The notes under the pieces: model-generated
What the model was told of the DNA's origin: nothing
Databases searched by the model: none
The model's input: only the letters and a program-made list of their open reading frames with translations
Assembly: GCA_012931725.1 (NCBI GenBank)
Contig: CM022946.1
Location: 60,468,598 to 60,532,597, forward strand
DNA from: Litsea cubeba
Taxonomy: Eukaryota; Streptophyta; Magnoliopsida; Laurales; Lauraceae
DNA: 64,000 nt
Reading direction: 5' to 3'
Shown here: positions 45,701 through 54,349 of the stretch, in pieces
Position numbering within the stretch: the stretch's first letter is position 1
How the letters are laid out: each line of letters opens with the position of its first letter
Translations under genes and position numbers: made by a program

Positions 45701-47563
45701 AGTCATATGACTCGAACAGCCACTATCAAGGACCCATGGTGCTGTCTTCTTTTGTGCATTGTAAGCGGTTTGCACAATGAGAGATTCCTTGCCTTTTTCT
45801 GCACTTTTCTTTGCCCTCCAAGTTTTGACTAACTTGGGTTTCTTTTCAACCTGAATTGGTTTAGCAGTAGGCAGCCTACAATCCCTAGCCATGTGTCCAA
45901 AATTATGACACTTGTAGCACTCAATATTGTGGCTATTTAGGATTGAGAAAGGGTTCCTTCTCACAACTGGGCTGTTTCTCACATAGAATTTACAATCTGC
46001 CCTTCTATGTCCATACCTATTGCAATGATAACAATAGCCATAAAATTTGTATCTTTTATATGGCTGGTTAGGCTTCATGTCCTTTCTCACTTGAATGGGC
46101 TCTTTTCTAGGCAGTGTGGGCTTCACAGAATTGGAAGGTGTAGTAACTTGCTTTACAAACACCGTCTCTACAGAAGGTGTAACCTTAGAAGATTCTCCAT
46201 TCTCAAATCCTATTCCAAATCTGAAGTGAGGGGGTCTTTGAACTTTCAAAATTTCATTCAGCTTCAATGTACCATTGATAGCTTGAAACTCCTTGAGCTT
46301 TTGTTTCATTTGCATATTTTCAGTCCTTGCTCCAAGGATTTCATTCTCAAGTTTCATCACTTCCTCAGTTTTGGTACAGATTTGTATTTCTAGGACATCT
46401 ACCATTCTTTTATACTCTTCTAATTCAGTTTTCAAAGCAATAACTGAAATTTCAGATTCATGAAGAAGTTTCAGATTTTTCTTACTTGATCTTCGCTCCT
46501 TGCTAAGCTCCTCAAGTGCAGCAATGAGCTCTTCTTCAAGATTCACTTCAGCCTCCTCTTCGTTTTCCAGCTCTTGCTCATCGTCTTCTTCAATAGTAAC
46601 CATGAAGAGTGCTTCAGTCGCCTCGACTGATTCATCATCGTCCGAAGATTCAGACGTGCTGTCATTATGCTGACTGATGAAGCTCTTTGCTTTGCCCTTC
46701 TTTCTGAAATTCTTCTTCCATTTACTCTTATCAACATAAGAGTCATTATCATTGTCTTCTTTCAGCGGGCACTTCGCAGCAAAGTGGCCAACACCGCCAC
46801 AATTGAAGCATTTAAAGGGTAGCTTCCCTTTATACTTGCCATTGCTTCCTTTCTTCAGCCTTCTAATAAATTGAGCCTCAAGCTCATCATCATCAGAATC
46901 ATGACCAGCAATCTCTTTTGCCTTTTTCTGAACTTTGAAGGCCGCTTCTCTATCCGATGAAGACGTCTTACCTATGCGCATCTCATAGGCAGTGAGAGAA
47001 CCATGCAGCTCATCCATTGAAAACTCGTTCAGATCTTTGGCTTCTTCTATGGCTGAGACTTTAGAATCAAACCGGGGAAGGAGAGATCTTAGAACCTTTT
47101 TGACGATGACTGGTTCTTTAATCTCCTCTCCTAGTCCACGAATGTCATTCGTGACTTCATTCACCCGTTGCATGTAAGAATCAACATTCTCGTTATCCTC
47201 CATGCGAAGCGACTCAAATTGGGAGCGATGAGTTTGCAATTTCGCTTCTTTGATCTTCTCATCTCCTTCATGGATGCTTTTCAGCTTATCCCAGATTTCC
47301 TTGGCTGTCTTGCATGCTATAACTTTGATCAGCTCGCTGTCAACAAGGCCGCTAAAGAGTGCATTCTGCGCCTTAGAGTCGTTGTCTGCTAACTTCTTCG
47401 TTGCAGCATCAGTGGGTACAATGGCAGAATTGTAACCGACTCTGACAGTCTCCCAGACATCATAGCCAAGAGATTTGATGAAGGCCTGCATTCTAATCTT
47501 CCAAAAGCTGTAATTAGAACCATCAAACAACGGTGCTTTCATATTCGCTGTGCTGGTTGCCAT
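42716..47563 (-). CDS. S2 gag-pol polyprotein (Ty1/copia), intact
   Basis: One frame from ATG 47563 to the stop at 42716, 1615 residues. The frame is open slightly further upstream, but only from a TTG, so I chose this ATG. Order: UBN2/DUF4219-type gag domain (about 1-230), CCHC knuckle CFNCGGVGHFAAKC near 250, acidic coiled coil (about 290-440), two more knuckles CYHCNRYGHRRADC near 514 and CYKCHNFGHMARDC near 549. Next are protease VLDSGCSSHM near 609, integrase HHCC (WHKRLGHLSF, CDSCQKGK) and D-D-E core (HTDLCGP near 799, RSDRGGEF, VVERKN near 902). RT has YVDDIIFGGND near 1297. RNase H has DADWAG near 1461, AEAEY and CDNTSA. All key residues are present. It makes the particle and enzymes for retrotransposition. 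Confidence 0.95.
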   Translation of the reverse strand: MATSTANMKAPLFDGSNYSFWKIRMQAFIKSLGYDVWETVRVGYNSAIVPTDAATKKLADNDSKAQNALFSGLVDSELIKVIACKTAKEIWDKLKSIHEGDEKIKEAKLQTHRSQFESLRMEDNENVDSYMQRVNEVTNDIRGLGEEIKEPVIVKKVLRSLLPRFDSKVSAIEEAKDLNEFSMDELHGSLTAYEMRIGKTSSSDREAAFKVQKKAKEIAGHDSDDDELEAQFIRRLKKGSNGKYKGKLPFKCFNCGGVGHFAAKCPLKEDNDNDSYVDKSKWKKNFRKKGKAKSFISQHNDSTSESSDDDESVEATEALFMVTIEEDDEQELENEEEAEVNLEEELIAALEELSKERRSSKKNLKLLHESEISVIALKTELEEYKRMVDVLEIQICTKTEEVMKLENEILGARTENMQMKQKLKEFQAINGTLKLNEILKVQRPPHFRFGIGFENGESSKVTPSVETVFVKQVTTPSNSVKPTLPRKEPIQVRKDMKPNQPYKRYKFYGYCYHCNRYGHRRADCKFYVRNSPVVRRNPFSILNSHNIECYKCHNFGHMARDCRLPTAKPIQVEKKPKLVKTWRAKKSAEKGKESLIVQTAYNAQKKTAPWVLDSGCSSHMTGDKEKFIKLQHYEGGSVKFGNNDGAKIVGKGVVQLMANKIRSEEVLYVSGLRHNLLSVSQICDKGHEIVFTKNGFAIKKSSNGKTVATGSRTAGNLYTLSDGAEKTCLLSRSEESWLWHKRLGHLSFGNMSKICNSKAVRGMATVEKPSNPICDSCQKGKQTRVMFKTKEHHTKKPLELVHTDLCGPMRTQSTNGDKYFMLCIDDFTRMTWVLFLKHKHQALDRFKVFKAQVENMLGKQIKTLRSDRGGEFTSDEFTKYCEHHGIQRQYSAPRTPQQNGVVERKNRTVQEMARTMLVESKMADKYWKEAIHTAVYIQNRCLIRPHEDKTPYELWFGRKATVKHFRVFGSKCYIKRLEQNPGKFEERADEGIFLGYSSSSKAYRCLNKRTRKIIESADVRIDENHESKKVTHNDSPVYEDSSEIDDEVAEPDSEKAKDDSEDTSPRKKSTWVEQHPKDQIIGDPEAGVKTRQSVVSNYSLVSTIEPKTVAEASLDESWLKAMHEELEQIEKNSTWELVPRPTDKNVIGTKWVFRNKLNEDGQVIRNKARLVCKGYAQVEGIDFEETFAPVARLEAIRMFLALAAYKTFKVFQMDVKSAFLNGLLEEEVYIEQPDGFLISKNSDLVCKLKKALYGLKQAPRAWYARLDLYLRKIGFGKGLVDSNLYVKSDSSKQLVVIVYVDDIIFGGNDENMCRIFAEDMTKEFEMSMLGELKFFLGLQVQQLKNGIFISQMKYIKEMLKRFNMEDSKPVSTPMTTNTKLSKDDKASSVDHTTYRSMIGSLLYLTATRPDLLQAVCMVARFQASPTETHLTAVKRIFRYLKGTMELGIWYPKGKSFTLVAYSDADWAGCVDDRKSTSGGAFYLGDRLVAWHSKKQDSVSLSTAEAEYIAAATCCTQVLWMRQMLSDLGVPTTDPTPILCDNTSAIHISKNPVQHSRTKHVAIRYHFLKDKVADGEVKLEYVPTTEQVADIFTKPLPKEVFEYLRKKLGVTHSPTP

Positions 47564-47617
47564 GTGATTTGACAAAGATCACCCTTAGCGTGTTAAGCTT
47601 ATCAAGGGAAACCTTAC

Positions 47618-47629
47618 GCTCTGATACCA
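47618..47629 (-). other. S2 primer-binding site
   Basis: Minus-strand TGGTATCAGAGC two bases from the 5' LTR end, complementary to initiator methionine tRNA. Confidence 0.93.
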
Positions 47630-47631
47630 AT

Positions 47632-48914
47632 TGTTAGATCTCGTGATCACTGAGAGGGGGGGGGGTGAATCAGTGATCTCTTTTAAACAGGTCCTTGCTA
47701 ACAACAATTCAAATCAAACCACACAATTTGACACCAGATTTTACGTGGTTCACCAAAAGGCTACGTCCACGGTTCAATCCCGTCCGAACAACAATCCGGT
47801 ACAGGTCTGAATCTTATTTAGTCGCACCGACGACAAAGAGCACCAACCCTTAAATTCAGATAGCACCAACTATCTAGGAAGCACCGACTCCCTTAGGTTT
47901 CAGATAGCACCAACTATCTAGGAAGCACCGACTCCCTTAGGTTTCAGATAGCACCAACTATCTAGGAAGCTACAACTCCCTTTACAATTTGTCTGCACCC
48001 ACAGACAGGATCACCAAACCCCAAAACACCAAGCACCAACTTGATGATTACAGCAAAGAAGATAAACTGATCTACAGCCCTTTCCCCTCTACAATTCTCT
48101 CTCTCTCAATCCCTTACAAATAGAAATCTAAAGCATAAAAGAGAGACTTATCTTATGAACGAAAATACCATCTTCATGAGGCTTCAAATTCGTCCACACT
48201 TGCTGTAGAAAGTTGCTCCACAACAGCAAGACACAAGCACCTTCTTCTCCAAGCACTCTTCTCTCCAAAACTCTCTCAAACTCTTCTTTCTTTGATGCTT
48301 GTTATTGAAAACGAGATTAGGAGTGTTTATATAGGTTTTAGCAACCCCAAAGAGTGTCCAAAATAGGCTACAATTCGTTTAGAAAGAGTCCCAAACGAAT
48401 TACAAAAAATTCCTAACTTTTAGCAAAAGACTTCTAATTCTGCGTTACTTGCTGTCTGTGTGTGCTCGGTCGACATCATACTTTGCTCGGTCGACCGGGT
48501 GAACTGGGCGCCTGACGAACTTTCAAAAAGTTGTAAGTTGTCAAATTCTGGAACCCGAGCTCGGTCGACATCCTGGAAGCATCGGTCGACCGCGTGCATG
48601 CTCGGTTGACCGCACCAGGAGCTGGGTCGACCGGATGACCTCTGTGTCAAAAAATAACTGTAAGCTCTGATTTTGCACTTTCTTCATGCTCGGTCGACCG
48701 GCCAGGGAGCTCGGTCGACCGGGTACACTGCACCAGGAAAAACTGATTTTCTTCACTGTTTTCCTTTTTCATTCTTCTTGAGCTCTATCACTTCCACTCT
48801 TTCAACACATGATTGAGACATAGTGTTGACAATAATTCCAATACAATTTGATGCTTGAGACACCAAACACACCAATGCTTCAAGATTCAACTCAATGCAT
48901 CTCAAATTCCAACA
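47632..48914 (-). repeat. S2 5' LTR
   Basis: Nearly identical to 41032-42312, with the U5 hairpin at 47645-47678, TATATAAA near 48324 and the GGTCGACC cluster at about 48464-48723. It would drive the genomic RNA on the minus strand. Confidence 0.92.
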
Positions 48915-49340
48915 TATACCATCGTGATTTATTTGTTAAGGCTTTTTCAATGCTATATAGATCTTCAAAATCCAACAGTAAGAATGAAAGATATGGTTCC
49001 CTGACCATGAGTCCCAAAAAAAAAAAAAAAAAACCACCTCAAATATTTTCCTGGTCTTCAAACTGCGTGGACCCATATACCATTGGGATCTGCTCATTGA
49101 GAGACTTCCAACAATACGAAGGTCTCAGAAATCCAACAGCTGGAGCTCAAGCTATGTTTTATGGAAAATTAAACTTGTGTGGGTCCCCCAAAGAATTCAA
49201 ACTTTTTCCGGATATACAAATGGATCATATCCATATATCATTGTGATCTACTTGTCGAGAGATTTCCAATAGTATGTAGACCTCAAGGATCGGACAGTCG
49301 GATCTCGAGTTATGAATTTTACAATGTTAGCATGCGTGCG
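48915..49340. repeat. Diverged tandem repeat of about 165 bp, part right of S2
   Basis: Units share a GGTCCC-A-rich part, CAAATATTTTCCTGGTCTTC, CCATATACCATTGGGATCTG, a GAGAGACTTCCAA-like word and ATCCAACAGCTGGAGCTC. An A-run (about 49016-49033) interrupts one unit. Confidence 0.55.
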
Positions 49341-52300
49341 TGCCTGCATGGGACCCAAAAGGCAATTGACATCAAAAGGTGGGGCCATCCAAATTGTTTA
49401 AAAGTCTCTCTCTGTGGCTCGTCTCTCACTCAATCCTATTTAAATTTCCCTCTTAACTCACCAACCCAATCCAAAGGGTCCAGTCTCCTATCCATCTAAA
49501 ACTCTCTCCTCATCACTTCTCTTTCTAATTTTTCTCTCATCCCAACCCAACCTATTCTTTACCAGTTCCCACCAACACGCGGCAATTTTCCATTTCGTTC
49601 CTTCTTTCCTCTTCCTTTTCCCACATGGACTCTCTCTTTCTCATCTTATATAAAAGGAACACATCGCCATCTCATTGCTCTCTCTTGGCAATTCAATGTC
49701 CCATCGCCCTCTTTCTTCTACTCCATCTTCAACCCCCCTTCTTATCATTTCTGCATCCCCATCTTCTTCCCAGTGGAGCCTGATCCCCTTACACCCCTCT
49801 ACTTGCAACACCATCACCACTACCATTCTAGCCATCCACATCTCTGCACATGTCACCCTTTCTTCTCTCGGTCTTTGCATCACCCATCTATCATTTTTTT
49901 TTTTGAATGTTCATCACCCATCTTTCATCTCACTTTATTCTCTTATCATCTCCTTCATCACAATCATAATTGACCCATCTCAAAGCCCGCCTTCTTCATA
50001 TTCACCATTGTACCAGCGCTCATCTCTTTCATCGTCTCCTTTCAACAAACCCAAGCCTCTGCGACCTTTCCCTCTTCATCACAACCATCTCTCTTCACCC
50101 CTCACGAATAGACCTGTGAGCCGCAACTTCCCATCTCAATCCCAAGCCAAACACAACATCGTCACCCTCACCCAATCTCATCACCATCTTCTTCTTCCTG
50201 ATCTCTCCCTAATCTATCTAAACAAACACAACTCCAGTCGGCCTAAACCATCACCACCACCTTCTCCCAACCAACACAAAAATCACAACTGAACCAAACC
50301 AGCTGAACCATTTCCACCGATTTTATCCATTCATTTTTTAATTTACAACTCATTAAGAATTTCATGTGGTACTGATCTAAAAAAATTTGTGTTCTTTGAA
50401 CCTGAATGTTATATTATTACATGATGAAAAATCAAAAATACCAATTCCTGTGCAATTGGCCCCAGCAACAGCAACATTCACTACCTTTTGGTTCTTCCGG
50501 AGGGCTTGAAATTAGTGCCTCAAATTTCCTTTAACCAGCATTCCAGGAGTGAATGGGCAATATTGTACATCTCTTCTACTGAGGAATGAAGACATGCTAG
50601 AATTATTTCAGAGCTTGAGAATCATAACGTGATTTTGACATTCAGTAAAACGACTTATTATTATTATAATAATAATAACCATTATCATTATTATTATTTG
50701 GTGCTGAAGTATGAGGACAGCTTATTGGTGACTGCCTTTTGTTCCATGTATTTCAGGTAAAAAATGTAAAGAAGCAAGGTCTTATGGATGAGAACTGAGA
50801 GGTGGTTGTTAAGGAGGAATCATTAAAGCCATAAATTGTAGATAAGGAGCTGCTAGAGGTTGGATCTTCCATATCAATTTGCATCAGTTTGTTTGAGTTC
50901 TCTATCGACATTTGCTGTATAAGCTATTCTTAGTTGTCAGTTAAATTTTGCTAAAAGGCATTTTGGAGCGTTTTTTTTTTTTATCATTAATGGGGTTCAT
51001 TATATCTAGGGATGAAAATGGGTCAGGTTAAACAGGGATCCATCCCACCCCACTCCTATCATGCTATTACAGATGAGGAAGGGGGTGTGTTTGACCACAC
51101 TCGTTCATGTCATGGATCATATATTTTAAGATTTTAAATCTTTTAAAATCTAACCCCGACCTGAACCCATCATGGGGTGGGTTTGGTATCACATACCAGT
51201 GACCATCACAGGGCGGGTCATGTTTGATGCTGGTCAGCCATCCCTACTTACATCAAGCCAAGAAACATCTAATCTTGCTTACTTCTACTCTACTGTATTT
51301 TGGTAATCTGTTCGTCATTCGACGACCTACTACTACCTTCTAGGTTGATGATATACTTACAATTATACATTACTTGGGGAAGTTCTATTCGAGGAGGGCT
51401 GTCAAGGTGAGAACTCGTTTGTGCCTGGATTTTCTCTGGCCTTTATTTTCTTGGCTAGCTATTCCAACCCTTTATTTTTTGTGTTTTTTTCTTGAGAGCA
51501 GGGGTTTTTGAGCAAAACCAGGAGAATAACAAAGATTATGATGGTCATATCTATTACATGAAACTGTGAAGGCTAGCTAACCTCTGAATTTTATTTGTCA
51601 TTAAAATCACAATTTTAGGGTTCAGCCTTTTACCCTCGAATAGAAATTCATTCCTTACCAGCCAAATGGCCCACCAAATGGAAAGGATTTGGGTTTAAAC
51701 AATGGGATTGGAAAATTTAGGATGAGATGGCTGAGCGAAATCCATCCAATTGCAGTTGTGAGGAAGTATAAGGAGAATTCATAATTGTTGCATATAAGAA
51801 TTCTCGTAATTCCTTTAACCAAATAGAAAATAATCTGGTTAGAGTATGCACTTTTCAAATTATAAACTATATTATATATTACCTATGTGCATTGTCTTTG
51901 TGATAGGACTCACAGATTGGTGTTAACTTTTGTATGGTAAGTCAGAGGATTGTTTAACACCCTTTATTGCTTAAGTTTTGAATAAGTTCCCTTTGATTGA
52001 AAAATTAGTAGAAATGAGATATCATTAAACTATCTTCACATGAAAAGAAATCTAAAATCAACAATAGAACTTATCCCGTCATAAAATTATATCATTACCT
52101 AATTTGCTCTTAGAAGAGGTAAAATATCAGCCAACAAGATATTTCGTAAAGTCTAAAAAGATTATGAGAATGACACTTGGTCAAAACATCCATGCATCAT
52201 GAGGCGGAAGACTTCACCTTAATAAATTACTTCAATTTCTCCTACAACACAATTCGTGGCACCTTCAAATTTATTAAAAATGAGTGGAATGTGCTTGTGG
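49341..52300. other. Intergenic stretch without a supported gene
   Basis: At 49646-49656 a TATATAAAAGG box precedes an ATG-led open frame of His/Ser/Pro-rich low complexity (ending 50292). I do not recognise that frame. A TTA/TAA-rich inverted repeat lies near 50655-50690. From about 51010 to 51245, AGGGATGAAAATGGG and CATCCCTACTT may mark an old hAT-like MITE. Confidence 0.35.
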
Positions 52301-52304
52301 GTGG

Positions 52305-52415
52305 GCCGGGCCTGGTACACCCATTTTGGCGGGTTTTAAAACCATTGTTCAAGCCCAGCCCGCCGGGCTCAATTTTTTTTAAAAGCCCTGTATTTTCGGG
52401 CTTGGGCTGGGCTGG
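52305..52415. mobile_element. GGGCTTGGGCTGGGCTGGG-type hAT-like fragment
   Basis: A GC-rich stretch with GGGCCGGGCCTGG on one side and GGCTTGGGCTGGGCTGGG on the other, around a T-run and AAAAGCCC. Such subterminal repeats are usual in plant hAT MITEs. It abuts the broken end of the next Ty3/gypsy remnant. Confidence 0.4.
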
Positions 52416-52419
52416 GTCT

Positions 52420-53373
52420 ATGGTTCGCTTGCATGGCGTTCCAAGGTCTATTGTTTCAGATCGAGATGTGAAATTTTTTCGTCATTTTTGGAGGACACTT
52501 TGGAAGCTCCTGGAGACTCGTTTGCAATTCTCTAGTGCCTCTCATCCCCAAACTAATGGCCAAACAGAAGTTCTGAATAGGTCTCTTGGGAACTTGCTGA
52601 GAACCTTAGTGAGAGAGCATGCAAAGAAGTGGGAGTTTGTCATCTCTCAAGCTGAGTTTGCTTATAATAGTTCATTCAATCGTTCAACACAGAAACCTTC
52701 ATTTGAAGTTGTTTATGGCAGAAATCCTAATCATGTGTTGGGTCTTTTTTCTCTACCAAATCAAGCAAGAGTGAGCATGGAAGCTGAAGAGTTTGCTGCA
52801 CACATATAGGAAGTTCATGAACAGGTACAAGAACACTTAAAGCAATCTTCTCAAATTTACAAGTCCAATGATGATGTTCATAGAAGACATGTAGAGTTCA
52901 AAGAAGGTTCTCTGGTTATGGTTTATTTGCGTAAAGAGAGATTTCCTGATGGGACTTATAAGAAGCTCAAACAAAGGAAGTTTGGCCCTTGCCGAGTGTT
53001 GAAGAACTTGGGACCGAATGCATATCGCATAGAGCTACCTGAAGGATTCACAATCAGTCCAACTTTTAATGTGAGTGATCTTTATCCTTATCATGGAGAT
53101 GCAAAACAAATTACATTGAAACCAACAGAAATACATTTTTATCACTCTGGTACTCCACGAGAGTTAATTGATGTGCTGGATATTCGTACAATCACTACTC
53201 GACGGGGAACATACACTCAATATTTGGTACATTGGCACGGTAAACCAAGTTTTGAAGATGCATGGATATCCAGTGAAGAACTCAAGAAGTTTGACGAAAA
53301 CTTTTCGGAAGATTTGACTTTAAACTCGAGGTGGAGTTTTCCTCAAGCAGGGGAGAATAATGCAGTAGCATAG
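52420..53373 (+). pseudogene. Chromodomain Ty3/gypsy (chromovirus) integrase 3' end
   Basis: It starts inside the integrase core (GVPRSIVSDRDVKF holds the second catalytic Asp; HPQTNGQTEVLNRS holds the Glu). The first Asp and everything upstream are lost. A TAG at 52807-52809 interrupts the frame. The GPF/Y-like part (FGPCRVLKNLGPNAYRIELP) and a chromodomain (about 53150-53310, RRGTYTQYLVHWHGKPSFED) follow, ending at TAG 53371-53373. Chromodomains steer such elements to heterochromatin. This piece is a relic. Confidence 0.9.
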
Positions 53374-53380
53374 TGGCATG

Positions 53381-53850
53381 TGTCATTTGATTTAATGTCT
53401 AAGTACTGTCATTTGTTTTTGGTCAAGGCTGGGTTCAAATGTCTAAGTACTGTCATTAGTTTTTGGTCAAGGTTATTAATGTCTAGCATGGTCGTTTTGT
53501 TTGACTATCAAGTTGCATTTGTGTTGGAAGTTGTTTACCATGGTAGTTGTGTTTGACTATCTAGTAGGTTGTAATTGTGTTGGAAGTTGTCTAGCATTTA
53601 TTGTAAGTCTTGACTGATTATGCTTTGTAATTACCTATAAATATCAACGAAAAATGAATAGGAGGGGAGATTCATATTCAGAAAATTACTTGAAAGTTTG
53701 TCTTGCTTTGCAGTTGAGTGATTCCTCCTATCAATCAAGTGTATGGCTTGGTCGCGTTGAGTAGCATCCGCCATCCGCGATTAGTAGCGTTGAGTGACAT
53801 CCGCTACCTCTGGTTGAGTGGCATCCCAGGACTGTCCCTTTTCTTTTGGT
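53381..53850 (+). repeat. Probable 3' LTR of the chromovirus remnant
   Basis: Follows the polypurine tract GCAGGGGAGAATAATG (53348-53363). It starts about TGTCATTTG and has TATAAATAT at 53636-53644. The right end is not defined. Confidence 0.5.
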
Positions 53851-54049
53851 TTAAATCCTTTGGGTTTAACTATCCTTTCCAGGTCTGGCCTGCATCACTT
53901 ATGGCTAACCATAAACTCCCAAAAAACGCAATCTGGAGCTTTGTTTTAGCTCCAGTTCCCTGTCATGCAAACAACACTACTTCTTCTTCATTCTGCAATC
54001 AAAACATAGGGCCATGCTGCAGCAGCAATACCGTATCAGTGCAACAAAG

Positions 54050-54349
54050 CACGTGGGCCACATGTGGGACACATGAAATTCTGATTTTTAAATTATCATT
54101 AGCTTTAATTTTAGCAAAGATTGTAATTAGGATTAGTTTCTAATTTGGATAGGATTATTATTTGGTTTCCTAGTTTGATTAGGGTTGTTTTATTAGCCCT
54201 TAAGTTTTTTTTATTATAAATATATCTCAGACTAGGAGATTAATAGAATTTTTCCTGCGTGGGTTATCGTTGGAGAGCTATTGGGAACCTTAATTGTGTC
54301 CCAGCACTTGCGTTCCTAACCCTAGGATTTCATCAATTGGTATCAGAGC
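54050..54349 (+). repeat. Orphan LTR end with primer-binding site
   Basis: TATAAATATA at 54215-54224 is followed by a leader ending CATCA and then TGGTATCAGAGC (54338-54349), an initiator-Met primer site. I find no matching internal coding region downstream. The left end of the LTR is not clear. Confidence 0.55.

Larger units (their letters stand above)
41032..48914 (-). mobile_element. S2: complete, young Sirevirus-like Ty1/copia element
   Basis: The LTRs are 41032-42312 (1281 bases) and 47632-48914 (1283 bases). I see one substitution and a two-base difference in a G-run between them. TATAC flanks both ends (41027-41031, 48915-48919). On the minus strand: 5' LTR, primer site TGGTATCAGAGC, one gag-pol frame, repeated AAAGGGGGAGA polypurine motifs, 3' LTR. 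All parts needed for autonomous movement are visible. It shares promoter palindromes and the U5 hairpin with S1. Confidence 0.95.

Noticed and set aside
47618..47629. Possible tRNA gene end (GCTCTGATACCA)
   Set aside because: Only the tRNA 3'-end complement is present, next to an LTR. It is a retroelement primer-binding site, as also at 26605 and 54338.
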